Positions 1 to 11,831 of a DNA stretch of 64,000 nucleotides are shown here, one piece after another. Every line of letters begins with the position of its first letter. Within the stretch, counting starts at the first letter, position 1. The notes under the pieces were generated by a model. The model searched no databases. It was not told the origin of the DNA and saw nothing but the letters and a program-made list of their open reading frames with translations. Origin of the DNA: Nemophila menziesii (lineage: Eukaryota > Streptophyta > Magnoliopsida > Boraginales > Hydrophyllaceae); contig JARWIR010000010.1 of assembly GCA_029959085.1 (NCBI GenBank), positions 39,347,703-39,411,702 on the forward strand, in the 5' to 3' direction. Both the position numbers and the translations under genes were made by a program.

Positions 1-2475
1 GGCCAACTTGAATGTTTGTGGTTTATCATCTAGCATGTAAGATAGAAATTCAGGACCAAAAGACGTAGAGATTCTCGCTCTCTTACTTCTTCTTGGTGCT
101 TCTTTATTTGGTAATGATTCTTGATCTTTCTTTGCGATGGGCAATAATTCTTGATCTTGTTCTTCTTGAATTGCATCGTGTGTTCTTTTTAAGGAAACAA
201 ATTCTGGTACGGTCTTGTAGAAAAATTTGTTTCCAAAAATATGCATTTCAGGATTCCATCAGTGTATTGACGTGAATATCAACATGTCAGGATTTGTGTA
301 CCAAGAATCTATATGCAGTATTCTTGTGAGCATATCCAATAAAAATGCAATCAATGCTCTTTGGTCCCATTTTGACCATTTTGGGAGCAGGGATTGCTAC
401 CTTGTCAAGCATCCCTACACTTTTAATTATTTGAAGGAAGGTGGTTTTCCTTTCCATAAATCGTAAGTACTTTTATGTAGATTCTTGTATGGTACCTTGT
501 TAAGGATGTGGTTTACGGTGAGCAAAACCTCTCCCCACAAGTTCGGTAGTAACCATGAGTTAATCAGCAAGGTATTCATCATTTCCTTCAACTTGCAGTT
601 CTTGCATTTAGGGATCCCGTTTTTTTGAGGTGAATAGAGGGTCCTAGTTTGACGGATGATGTCATGTTCAACGCAAAAATCCTCAAAATGAGACACATAT
701 ACTTCTCCCTTATATGTTCTAAGATTCTTAATCTTTTTATTTAGTTGATTCTCAACTTCATTTTTGTATTACTTAAATGCTTTTACGGCATCATCCTTAC
801 TTCGAATAATATATATTTGACAATACCTTTTGCAATCGCCAACGAAAGTTATAAATAATTTTCCCACTTCTATTTTGCACAACTTTTAAGTCACATATAT
901 CACTATGAATTAACTATAAAGGTACCGAAGTCTTTTCTATAAATTTAAACGACGTTTTAGTTAATTTTGACTCAACAAATACTTCACATTCCTTTTGGGA
1001 ATTGAAGTTCACAGTAGGTAATAATGTGATGTTTAATAACTTATTTAATTAACGAAAATTAACATGTCCTAATTTATCGTGCATAAATTTGGTGAGTCAA
1101 GCATATAAACACAATAAGAATTTTCATTCATTTCTTTCTCGGTTACATTTTTGGTAGGTAGTACGATCATTACATTCATCTTAAACAGACTGTCGTAGAG
1201 GTACCCTTTTCCTACATACATTTTGTTCTTAGTGAATACAAACTTATCAGCTACAAGTATAAGTTTAAAACCAGCCTTGCTAAGCAAAGATCTGGAAACT
1301 AAGTTCTTGCTAATGTCTGGTTCATGGAGGACATTGTCAAGGTTAACTCTTTCCCGGAGGTCATCTTCAACATAATCTTTCCAATACCTTGAACCTTTGA
1401 GGTGGCCTAATTCCCATATACAAGATTTCTTCAATTTGTAGCTTTCTTGTAGGTTTCGAATACATATTTGTCTGAGCACACATATCGGGTTTCTGCAGTG
1501 TCTATCAACTATGTCCTTGTGCTCGTGATGAGGTTGACTTCTAAGACTGTTGCTAACACGTTCAAATCGTTAATGCCCCAAGGTATTTCAGTCACATACG
1601 ATTAACCGCCCTTATCTTTCTTTTTGTTTCCTTGTGCCTTTTTGTTTAGACAAACTTTTGCACGATGTCAATGCTTTCCATAGTTGTAACAATCCCCATT
1701 AAATTTCATCTTATTATTGTTTTCTTTATTTGACTGTCATTGCCTCTTGCGCTTGTTATTTTGGTTGGCCCTCCCTTGTTCCACAATATTTGACTTTGCT
1801 TCATATGATCGAGGGTTAGTTGCCTTTTCAGCCATTCGACTGGCTCCCTTGATTCTTAACCTTACAATTAATCTTCAAGACTCACTAGTTTGTGTTTATG
1901 CTTGAGGTAATTCTTGAAATTTTATATAACGGTTGTAGCTTTTCCATAAGAGCACCAACCTGGAAAAGCTCTACCAGATTCATTCCCTCAATGCTCAACG
2001 CATGAAGAATCAACTAGTAATGTTATACTCGAGACATTAATGGTCTTGAATCTACCATCTTGAAATTAAGGAACCTACGTATCACGAATTTTGTTGTGCT
2101 GGCATCTTCGATCTTGTATTTCCTCAAGAGAATCACATAGTTGCTTGAAAGTTGTCATGGTGCAGTACACATTATATAAGGAATTCTCCAAATAATTTAG
2201 AATGTAATTCTTACATAAAATATCAACGTGCTTCTAAACAACTATTGCGTTGTATGTCTCATTGTCTAGATTGTATCCCATTTCTGGTGGATCTTACGTA
2301 AGAAATTTTTCCAAGCTCAACATCTTTTGCTTCCACCTCTTAAAGTCAGAACCATTGAACTTTTCTGGCCTATCGTCTGGTCCAGTGGGTTTTGGTACGG
2401 GTACATGAACTTCTGTTTTTGAGTTGTTACCCGTCTCAGGTTTCTTTTCACTTTGTTCAGTATTTTTCTCTATAT
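1..2475 (-). pseudogene. Degraded Ty1/copia gag-protease-integrase remnant
   Basis: This is the internal region of a copia retrotransposon read right to left, running off the left edge before the reverse transcriptase. In minus-strand order I see a gag start near 2390 (KFNGSDFKRWKQKM), a damaged CCHC knuckle near 1700-1650 with a stop inside it, a protease/pre-integrase part at 1479-1069 (ISKNLVSRSLLSKAGFKL, VGKGYLYDSLF), an integrase part at 696-427 (YSPQKNGIPKCKN, LPNLWGEVLL) and, near 130-1, a RRSKR-type linker (RRSKRARISTSFGPEF) like that of the intact copia element at 39522-43604. Stops and frameshifts separate these blocks, so it cannot be translated. No LTR or primer-binding site is recognisable at the right end. 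It is related to, but clearly older than, the copia element further right. Confidence 0.85.
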
Positions 2476-3523
2476 TCTATATGAAGCCAAAATCTAACGT
2501 TAGTAAGTGATTAATTTTCTAGTATGTATACACTAGCCTAGAAATCAGAATAAGAGAAAATAAATAGAATGTAATATTCCTGTTCTGTATACACATACCC
2601 AAATTTTTTGCAAAAGTAAGGTTTATAAAACAAAAACATTTTCTAGTTTATACAACATGAATCATAAATACCTTAAATTGTTGTGTTTTATTTGTATAAA
2701 CCAGTAAAAAATATAAAAACTAATGCAGGAATACAATAAAACATAAATAAATGAATAAATAACTTAACTTGTCGACTCGGATTAGATCTGATGTCATTAA
2801 GGTATTTGGGCCATGTATTGGTGTCTTACGTTTGTTCTCTTCAACCTCCAAGATACAACGGCAAAATCTATTCAGAAAAAACGAACACACAAATTCTTTA
2901 GAATTTCAACGAACTTAATAAAGCTGCTTCTTTTCTATCTCTATCTTATTATTTTTTTAATGATTAATGCTTTAAAAACTGAATAAAGAAAATGTTTGAG
3001 TTTACCAACTAAAATGAATAGGTTGCTAGGAATCCATTATAAATGAATCTGACTTTAAAATTTGGAGTTGTGTCTTTTAAATAAAAAACATGTTAGCTAG
3101 TTGGCCCAATAGTAATGGATCCTTAATATTAAGTATATATTTACTATTGAGTCAGGCCCAATGTTAATACTAAGACTTGCACATGGATAAAATAACTATT
3201 GGACTTGGCCAAACAGTAAAAAAAAAAGTCTTTCACCTTTACTATATATAAACATATAAATAAATAAAAACTATTTATTTATTTTTCCTCTAAATTTAAT
3301 GACTCAATTTCTCATACAATTTCAAATAATTTTCAACCAAGTGACATGTTACGTAAGTCTTTACAATTAGATAAACGTATTAATAAAGTTATCCTCAACT
3401 CGGTCAAAACTTAGAAAAAATATCATATGGCCAACAGAATCATGGTCTATAATTATATATTTCGCGATTATGTTGTAACCCTTATTCTTATGATTAATAT
3501 AATTATGTTTTGACAATAAATAA
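2476..3523. other. AT-rich stretch without a recognisable gene
   Basis: Low-complexity AT-rich DNA between the copia remnant and the MULE target duplication. It may contain the decayed 5' LTR of the copia remnant, but I found no TG...CA ends, no tRNA-type primer site and no coding signal. Confidence 0.6.
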
Positions 3524-3532
3524 TAATTAAAA
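3524..3532. repeat. Left 9-bp target duplication of MULE A
   Basis: TAATTAAAA directly before the left terminus. The partner TAATTAATA lies at 25885-25893. Nine bases is the normal Mutator duplication length. The single mismatch fits an old insertion. Confidence 0.75.
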
Positions 3533-3592
3533 GAGATATTATCTCATATAGTTCTAGAGCCCAACTATCCACCCCATCAAGTCCAACCTACT
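3533..3592 (+). repeat. Left terminal inverted repeat of MULE A
   Basis: This block aligns with the left end of the nested MULE B (3754 onward) and, in reverse complement, with both right ends (5030 and 25884). All four share an AGTCC/AGTTC core near base 20 and a (A/G)GTCCA(A/G)C block near base 50. The similarity is imperfect, so the TIRs are degenerate. Confidence 0.75.
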
Positions 3593-3982
3593 ATTTTCAC
3601 CCTAACAAGTCCAACGTTTTTTTTCTGCATTCTGTCATTACCCCTCAATGAAATAATATTAATATAATCTTCTCCTTGATACTCGGTTATAGTTATTTCA
3701 ATTATAGTAGCAGATTCTTTAAATCCCTATAATCATGCATTTATTTTAGTAAAGAGATATTAACTTATATAGTCCTAGAACCCAACTTCCCACTCCCATT
3801 AGGTCCAACCCCATTTTTCCCCCATCAGGTCCACCTTCTATTTTACTATCCCCTCAATACCCCTACACAGGATCAAATCAGATATTGACTTTCCTTATTT
3901 ATAGTCTATAACCAATTCCCTATTTTCATCATATCTAATAAATCCCTTATTTTTAGCTCTTTAATATCCATCGACATGAAAA

Positions 3983-4480
3983 TCATCCTCCTCTTCCACA
4001 AATCCTGTATTGCTCAGTGCTCGACCACAATAAACGAAGGAACCCAAGCCAGCCATCGCCGTTCTTCTCCATAACAGCAGCAACCGTCACAGCACCCCCA
4101 CAGTCTTCTTCCGATCGAAACTCTGATCCACCACCGCTATTTCCGGCCATCTCCAGCGACCTCCGAGCAGCAGACCCCACTCATCGCACTCCTCCTCTTC
4201 GAACCACGAAAATCAACGAAGGCCACCATCCCGATGCCGCGCTCAGCGCCCCCTCCGCTAGTCCGTGACCCCGATCAACACACCCAAATCTGGCCACATC
4301 AATCACATCACTGTTATGATGATCTGTGTTGAAGATCCCGTCGAATATCTGCCGAAGAGCGTCCATGGCATGGTGGCGAACGGCGGCGAAGATCCAGCAC
4401 CAAACAAGCTTCTCAACGAACCTGGCTGAGTGGTGGTGGTTCGACTTGGTGTTGCGAAGTGGTGGTTCTAGGTCATTGTG
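3983..4480. other. GC-rich, possibly captured gene fragment in MULE B
   Basis: This stretch is far richer in G and C than its surroundings and is open in several frames on both strands (for example plus 4017-4268 and minus 4537-4181). The predicted peptides are Ser/Pro-rich and match no domain I know. Pack-MULEs commonly carry such GC-rich host gene pieces, so capture of a host exon or 5' region is a reasonable inference. I cannot name the donor or be sure of the strand. Confidence 0.4.
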
Positions 4481-4493
4481 CAAGGTGGTGGTG

Positions 4494-4746
4494 CACATCA
4501 CTGTTTTACATTGTACACCATCAAGTTTAACTGTCATACCATCATTGTGCTATGCACATCATTGTTTTACATTGTACACCATCAAGTTTAACTGTCAAAC
4601 CATCGACTTTTAACTGTCATACCATCGGTGTGCTAGTTAATATCGATGGGTTGTAAATACTGTTGTTTTGGACTGTATGAAAAACAGACAGGTTATGTGT
4701 GGAATATCGATGGTGTGCTAGTTAATATCGATGGGTTGTAAATACT
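4494..4746 (+). repeat. Short direct repeats with ACCATCA motif in MULE B
   Basis: Two roughly 43-bp copies (near 4494 and 4553) contain TACACCATCAAGTTTAACTG. Two roughly 35-bp copies (near 4630 and 4712) contain GCTAGTTAATATCGATGGG. The same ACCATCA core recurs in non-coding parts of MULE A, which supports a family link between the two elements. Confidence 0.75.
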
Positions 4747-5337
4747 TGTGTTATTTTGTGCTTTAATTTAATGTATTTGGCTTTAATTTATTAAAGATAT
4801 ATAATAAGTGATTTTCTATTAGTTTATTTGTTTTATTTTGTGCTTTAATTTAATATATTTGGCAATTATTCCCTTTTTTTATATTAATTGATTGGTTGCA
4901 TATAATTAGGAAATTAGTTTTGGTAAGTCAAAAGATATTAATGGAGCAGAAGGGCAATTTCGACTTTTGGGGTGGGTTGGACCTAATGGGCAACTGACAA
5001 TAGTCTATGGACTTCATGAGTAAATCACCCTTTAGTAAACTAGTTATACGTTTTAACAATAACATTCCAGAACTTGTTCTACCATTATCACAATTACCAT
5101 TTCACATCGCAGCTTTCATCCACTATCACCAACAAGGTATGTTACTAATCATTTGTTCTTTTACATCACATCTCTATTTTCATGAAACTTGTTATTACAT
5201 ATCATTCAAGCTATATTAACATATTTATACAGTAGATATTATCAGTAGAAGATAAGTTTTTCAGTAACAAAATTAGTTAACAATATTATTTTTCTAAAAT
5301 GATTTATACAATTTTTTGGTGTAGTTATGAAGTAGGT

Positions 5338-7804
5338 ATGGCATCCAATGTTCTTGTCGTTTTTCGTTTCAATGAGGAGAAGGCTTTAGAGTTATTCAGG
5401 TTGTTTGAGTCCTTTGGATGATAATGTGTTTGAGTTAGTGTATTCCATCGCTGATCATAAAAAATGCAAGTTTGGTGGTGAAGGAGACTTTGGGACGATT
5501 ATATGGTTACTAGATCATAGTCTTGTCTCTGAATTTGAAATTGAAGTGATATGTAACAGCATTGCAGTTTCAACAACCACAAGCTACACCAGACTCTATG
5601 GACATTGTTCATATACCACCACAAACGTTGGTTGATGAAGCACCCGCAGAAGATGATGAAGCAGATGAAAACAACTACCATCACAAAGTCAGGGTTCTAA
5701 AGAGCAATGTTTGGAAACATGCCCTCAGAGAACCCGGTCAATGTTTCCACAATGGGATAAAAGAATTTCGACATGCACTCGCGAAATACGCTTGTGAGAC
5801 TGGATTCACTTTTTATTTCGGTCATAATCGTCCAAACCGTGTTAGCGCTTACTGCTCCAAAGCCAAAGAATCAGGTTTGTTGTATTACTTATATACCATC
5901 ATAATATTCAGGTAAACCATCAAATTTACACAAGCATACCATCACCCAGGTCTGTTTATTTAGTCACAAACCATCATAATATTTAGTCAAACCATCAAAT
6001 TTACACACGCATACCATCACTCACAAACTCACATGTACATACACACTGCCCATCAGATTATACTATTCACCTATCAATTTTACATTGGCACACCACCATA
6101 TTCTAACATCAGACTGGTTATCAGTTATACTTTTGTTTCTTATGTCTTACACATTATTTATGAAGGGTGTAAGTGGTATGTCTATGCATCTAAAGACAAT
6201 GATACTCAAAAAGCCTTCATCAGGATATTTGTTAAAGATCACACATGCGGCCCACCAATGAAAACATTCAGAAACCCTCGGTTAACCGGCAATTTAATCA
6301 AGGACATCATAATCGACATGATGCGGTCTAAACCTGATACCAAACCAGGCCATGTGATGAATTTCCTTAAATATGAATATGGTTATAATATCACCTACAA
6401 GATTGCGTATGGTGCTGTGAATAAGGCCCGTGATGATATTTTTGGCGATGCTGGGTTGTCATACAATAGGATACATTCCTATTTCGACAAAATATGGGAG
6501 ATTGACCCCTTAGGTGTTGTTTATCTTGAGTGTGAACCATCAAACCGTGCATTTACGCGATGTCACTTTGCATTTGGCGCTTGCGTTGAAGGATTTAATC
6601 ATTGCTGCCCGTTACTCTTTTTGGACGCAACTTTCCTTACGAATAAATATAAAGGTCAACTACTCGTCGCTACTGCAAAAGATGCTAACCAAGGTTTTTC
6701 ATTTCTTTTTTATATGAACACAGCGGATTATCCTAATTTACACACTAATAATGTTATGTCTTTTCAGGTTTGTTCCCTGTCGCGTTCTCTATAGTTAGAT
6801 CGGAAGACACAGTTAACTGGAGTAATTTTCTTTGTTTCCTTGCATCATTAATCTCCTCACGTGACGTGAATTTTGTATCAGATTGACATGGAGGAATTGC
6901 TAATTCTCTTGAAGCTGTGTTCCCTCTTGCACACCATGCTTATTGTCAGCGTCATCTGAAAGAGAATCTTAAGACAAAATACAAGAATTCAAAATCTCAG
7001 AGAGAGACAATGCTATACCTGCTCGATAGAATGTGTTTTGCAGCAACATCAGATAGTTACGATGATTTCCTTCGTATGTTTCTTGCTACAGGTGGTCAGA
7101 AAGCTTCTAACTTCATGAAGAATCTTCCTAAAGAAAAGTTTTTCAGCACACATTTCAAGGGTAAACGATATGAGGAAACGACATCCAATGCTGTTGATTC
7201 TTTCAACCATCAAATAAAGGTTACGAGAGAGCTTCCCGTCACTGAATTAATCGATTCAATCCGTGTTCTCCTTATACAACAGATGTATGATCGTTCGGTG
7301 GAGACTGCAAATTGGACTTCTGTCTTATCGCCTAAAGCAACTCCTACGTACGATATAAAGTTTGACTATGCTCGCGCATGGTTTGTGTTGCGATCAAGCG
7401 AGTCATCCTTCGAGGTTTTATCCGATCCCAACCTGGTGGTTGATATTGCTGATCGCACTTGTTCGTGTGGTAAATGGCAGGTTAAGGGCTTCCCGTGTGT
7501 CCATGCCGTGGCTGCTATTGAGGTTGCTTCGCCCGGCATTCCGTATCCTTACATTGACCAATATTTGCACGTAGCAAGTTTCTGTTCGACTTATGCTAGG
7601 AGCATACCAGCAATGTCAACATTCTTAACGCATTCAGACGCCGTTGGTGACATGGTAGTTAACCCACCGGCTTACAAAGCGCAACCTGGTAGACCTAAGA
7701 AAAGAAGATTCCCATCAGAAGGAGAGCGCGCTGATTCGTCACAGTGTCAAATGTGTAGCAACTGTCACACTTACACATACCACAACCGATCAACTTGTCC
7801 TTAA
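5338..7804 (+). pseudogene. mudrA-like: mudrA-type MULE transposase, disrupted
   Basis: This would encode the DDE transposase of MULE A. The start at 5338 is followed by two frame changes (a stop at 5419, then shifts near 5405-5565) in the poorly conserved N terminus. From about 5680 there is a MuDR DNA-binding-type region (VRVLKSNVWK...CSKAKES), then an intron at 5875-6165, the MULE core with first catalytic Asp in LDATFLTNKYKG (GAC 6624-6626), a second intron of 74 bp at 6694-6767 that restores frame, and the second Asp at 6881-6883. A TGA follows immediately (6884-6886) where relatives have Arg (CGA). Downstream are HHAYCQRHLKEN, SNAVDSFNHQI (Asp where many MULEs have the third acid Glu), a SWIM zinc finger CSCGKWQVKGFPCVHA (about 7458-7506) and a C-terminal zinc-knuckle-like CSNC...H...C. 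Exon joints fit GT-AG rules. The stop and frameshifts make it non-functional as it stands. Confidence 0.88.
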
Positions 7805-8590
7805 CCTCGCAAATGATTTCATATCTTATGTTTTTTATATTACTAGTTCTTATATATATTAATAAGTGCAATGTATATGTATTGTACTATTCACTTCTTC
7901 AATAAAAGAGCTGCTTGTTTTATTTTTATTAGTTTTTTTGTTGTATGCACCCCCCTGCAACTTGTCTGTTTATAAACCATCATTTTGACTGTATAACCCA
8001 CCTAACTTATTCGCATAACCCACTGATTCTTATTGACACTACAGACCATATACCATCATTTTTTACTTACAAACCATCGTTTTTGCAAACATAACCCACC
8101 GATTATCTTATACAATAGTCCTATACTTTCCCACCTTCCCACCATTTTTCACATTTAACCCATCATTTTAACACACATTACCCACCCTTTAAAGTAACAA
8201 CACAACTTAAACTATTAACCCATCATTTTTATCCAATATACCATCAGTATACCAAACATTACCCACCATTGTCCTTATTACACACTTTTACCAGTTAACC
8301 CATCATTTCTACCACATATTCCATCACATCATTTAAAGCTTACACATCATATATTTTTGCCACTTCTGCATAAATACACAGTTTCTCTTATTATCCATAC
8401 TCAACCATTCCAATACATTAAGTTATCACAGTTAGCACAAAACATATAGAAAAAACATTCTGATATTCATAAAACTGTTTTTCGTCAATTGATACTGCAA
8501 AATTTGTTACAAAAACAATAGTTTTTAAACTACAAGTTCTTAAAATCATTAATACATAAATAGAAAAATCATAAAGTTGATAATCTAATA
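7805..8590. repeat. Convergent intergenic region full of ACC(C)ATCA motifs
   Basis: The spacer between the 3' ends of the two MULE A genes. From about 7970 to 8350 it consists largely of degenerate copies of AACCCATCATTTT / AACCATCATTTT spaced 15-40 bp apart. It is not a clean tandem array and has no open frame of note. The same core occurs in the mudrA intron (about 5895-6025) and near 25018-25045. Confidence 0.75.
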
Positions 8591-8591
8591 A

Positions 8592-10134
8592 CTAATCGTC
8601 TTTAACTGCTCTTCGTGTTTCAAACACCGAGTCAACTGTATGTTTATCATTGAGTACCCATGTTATAAGTTTCTTTCGCTGATCAACCACCACTTGATGC
8701 TCATACAACTTCTTCACTCTTTCACCTCTCATTATATCAAATGCGTAAAGAATCGCGTATACACCTGTGTCTGCAATCCGACTCTTCACGTGATCAACTC
8801 GTATATGACCTATACCGGGCCATTCTGGTGTAGACCTTCCAAGCTCTTCATACCAACCCTTTAATACATTATCAAGTAGAAACTCGTACATCCTGTCTGC
8901 GTTTCTATTCGCCCTTGCACCAGTCGATGCTCGATTCATACAGCCCAGCCCATTGTAGTGATAGAATTGTCCTTATTCTCTGTTCCACAGGAGGATTGAC
9001 CAATGGGTCAAACCTTTGTCCTTGGTTTCTAGCGGAATTATTACGTCTTTATTCTCTTTAACATTATCTCTGAAAAATCCTATGACGTATCTCACTATAT
9101 CTGCGACCGCACCCTTCCGCATATAACCCTGTCATTTAAGCAACCAACATATTTTGTATTAGTCTGTCAATAAGTTAAGGGCATAAGATTTTTGTCGTAT
9201 ATTCACAGTTACCGATGCACTCGATGGCATGACTCTGAAAGTCAACCCAATCTCAGGGTTTTTAGTCTTCACCAGCTTACTCTTAAGATGTTGTTCATAG
9301 ATCAACAGACACGCCTCCATTATCTGTAGCACGTAAATAATAATTAGTTAATCAGTTAATTCTTAACAATATAAAATTTAAAAAAAAAACAACTGTTGGT
9401 TAACCTTTGCGCTTAGTTGTTCTTCTCTTGCAATTTCATAGCAGTCTGTGACCATTACCCGATGGCCCATGTACTTCGACACATCTACGCTAAATGGCTC
9501 ATCACCCGATAGCATCTCTAACATCTTCTCATCTGCGTCCTTTATTACAAGTTTTTTTGTCTGCTCTACGACTTTCGATTTCCGCTGTTGTTTTACTTTA
9601 GTCATAACAAAATCCTCCATATCCACTTTTTCTCTTCCCGTCCTATCCGCCTGTTTAATTTTTTGTATTAACGAGCTAGGAGTTACCTTCAGCGTCTTCC
9701 TCTTCTTCGTGTTTGACCCGCTTGCACCCCCTAAAGATACCCCCCGGTTTGCTGCCCCTCTCACCGACCCCCTGTTCCATCGTCTCACTTCTCGGTCTGT
9801 CCATTGTACACCCTTTGTCTCCCCAATCAGCTCAATATAATCACCACTAGACTCCTCATTTTTTTAGTCGCTGCATCATCCTCGGTGCTCTCTTCAAACA
9901 TGCTGTCATAGCTTATCACGGGACTGATCGATTTTTCGGCCCGTTCTTTTTTAGGTTCTTTACTGACATTGTCAGTTTCTTTCAAGAAATCATCCCCCTA
10001 TTCAATGTCCCTTCCTCCTACATCTGTGTTAGATACACGACCACGTACTCCATCACCATCGCTGCCCCGACCCTTTTTACCATCACCCTCCACATTTTGA
10101 CCAATGTCATCTCCCGTAACCTTACCATCATCGA
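8592..10134 (-). pseudogene. MULE-borne Ulp1-like gene, 3' half
   Basis: C-terminal part of the minus-strand gene of MULE A. It is cut off from its 5' half by Athila; the 5-bp target copy TCTGT is at 10135-10139. Minus-strand order: acidic/Lys-rich linker to about 9870, with an in-frame TAG and a frameshift at an A7 run near 9860; exon ending near 9407 (MLEMLSGDEPF...EEQLSAK); a short exon at about 9325-9208 (NPEIGLTFRVMPSSAS); and a last exon at about 9129-8592. The last exon has the Ulp1/C48 signature order: THWSILLW (His), FYHYNGL (relatives have FYHYDS, so Asp is Asn), ADTGVYAILYAF (relatives have DCGVY, so the nucleophile Cys is Thr), then RKKLITWVLND. A TAA interrupts between the His and Asn blocks. 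Ulp1 proteases process SUMO, but this copy lacks two triad residues and is also broken. Confidence 0.75.
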
Positions 10135-10139
10135 TCTGT

Positions 10140-11697
10140 TGATGTCTCCCTAATTGTTCTTATTTTAGACCCTTAGGAGACATCATTTTTGGTGTTTATT
10201 TGATTAATATGATAGACTTTAGGACTAAATTTGCAATAATCCGGAATTCCCTTTTTATTTCTAGCATTTTTAATTTATTAAACTTTTGCGCGTAATATTG
10301 GTATTTTTAGTGTAAAGTTTACAGGTTTTAGATGTTAGCTAGGAGAGGAATCCGAGGAGAAGATCAAAGATCGTGAATTAGAGTCAAGACTTGAAGACAA
10401 ATCCCGAAGATTTTATTTTTAGAGCTGAAAATCCACTTTCCAGGCCATAGATTGCTGATTTCGAGGTGCTTAAGCGATGATTTAGCCGCTGACCTTTGAA
10501 GAGAAATCATTCCTTATCGAGTTACGGAACTTTAGCAACTGGAATGAGGTCAATCGGAGTTGTAACGCATCGGGAAAAGCTGTTTTAGTGAAGGCCTATA
10601 ATCAGTTACGGGATTTTGGGCTTAGAAAGTGGGCTTGGACATTTAATTAGGCTTTTATTTTCTGGTCCAAGCCCTAATCCGAATTTTTACTTATAAAAGG
10701 AGGTCTGGACTTCTATTTTTCACACAATTCACTTTCCACAAGATTAAAAACACCAGAGAAGCTACAGCAGGAAGAAAGGAGAAGCTACAAGAGCTGGAGT
10801 GGGTCTATAGCTCCGTTCGTAGTCATTCTGATTCCGAAAATTAGGTTTTTCTTATATTTTAATTTTGTAACGAATATGAATTCCATTTCTTTTTATTTAG
10901 TTTTTAATTTTAATATGAGCTAAGCTTTCATTAGTGCTTGAGAACAAAACAATGGGTGAATCTTGATTTTATTTTATAATGAATGTTGAATTTGGGTTTC
11001 TGTGAAATTAAATTAAATTAGGACTTTTACTCTTTTCGACAATTTGTGAATGTTTACTGATTTTAGAGTCGCGAACTAAAATTAGGTATTAGTATCTAAG
11101 CTATTCCATATATGTGGCGTATGGATCATCCTGACGGGGGGTTTAGGTACAGAAATAATTGTTCAATCTAGGATAAAAACTATTGATTCTGACGAACTTA
11201 GTTAATCCTAGGGCCAATGTGGTAATAAATCTTAATCATCCAACGGTGGATCATATTTACCCTGACGGGACTAGTGACACTTTAGGATCGCCTTATAGTC
11301 CACCCTGACGGGGGTATAAGGATATTAGAATCCCGACCATTGTAATTGACTGATTTAACCCTTAAACAACATAAGTTAGAAAGTGAAATTAGGAGGATCC
11401 CTGCGTTCTCAAGTACTACATCTCATATTGCGTTTTCATACATTTTACTTGCGTCTTATCTTTTACTTGCATTATTATTTTATCTTTCATTTAGTTATAA
11501 TAAACAAAACCAAAACAAACAATTTATCCTCTTTCATTTTCATAAGTGCATCAATCGCTATTTGCATAAACATTGTGATCAACCATCCGTCCTTGGAACG
11601 AATCTGATTATCAGAATTACTACTTGGGACAACCGTACACTTGCGGTTGTGGTTCGATTATTATTTGCATTTATTTAGAACACACAAAGGACCACCA
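10140..11697 (+). repeat. Athila 5' LTR
   Basis: 1558 bp with TG...CA ends. It begins with a 10-bp inverted repeat, TGATGTCTCC (10140-10149) and GGAGACATCA (10176-10185), which is kept in the related solo LTR at 61370. A TATA-like TATAAAA lies at 10692-10698. The 3' part has repeated CCTGACGGG blocks (near 11132, 11260, 11305) spaced 45-130 bp apart. Small frames such as 11346-11678 occur identically in both LTRs and are not supported as genes. Confidence 0.95.
10692..10698 (+). promoter_or_regulatory. TATA-like box of Athila LTR
   Basis: TATAAAA followed by GGAGGTCTGG in the middle of the LTR. The identical copy in the 3' LTR is at 21927-21933. This is the most likely core promoter, setting the U3/R border roughly 30 bp downstream. 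Assigned by motif only. Confidence 0.5.
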
Positions 11698-11703
11698 AGT
11701 TTT

Positions 11704-11720
11704 TGGCGCCGCTGCCGGGG
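11704..11720 (+). other. Primer-binding site, tRNA-Asp type
   Basis: TGGCGCCGCTGCCGGGG lies 6 bp after the 5' LTR. It is complementary to the 3' end of plant tRNA-Asp except at one base, as is usual for Athila-type elements. It would prime minus-strand cDNA synthesis. Confidence 0.85.
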
Positions 11721-11831
11721 ACGGTAGCGTGTGACCACGGTGTTTATCCTTTAGTGATAAGTGCATTTATTTTATTTTATCAGTTTTACGCTTTTTGTTT
11801 GTTAGCTTTTTCAGGTTTTTAGGTTTGGTGT

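Larger units (their letters stand above)
3754..5030. mobile_element. MULE B: non-autonomous, Pack-MULE-like
   Basis: A 1277-bp element with ends of the same family as MULE A and a perfect 9-bp duplication TTTAGTAAA (3745-3753 and 5031-5039). It has no transposase. The interior has an unusually GC-rich block at about 3980-4480 and then a set of short direct repeats. It is inserted in the left subterminal part of MULE A, and because its ends match it could have been moved by the same kind of transposase. The perfect duplication suggests it arrived after MULE A. Confidence 0.85.

Noticed and set aside
11346..11678. 110-codon frame in the Athila LTR, repeated at 22581-22913
   Set aside because: Identical because the LTRs are identical; low-complexity composition and no domain.
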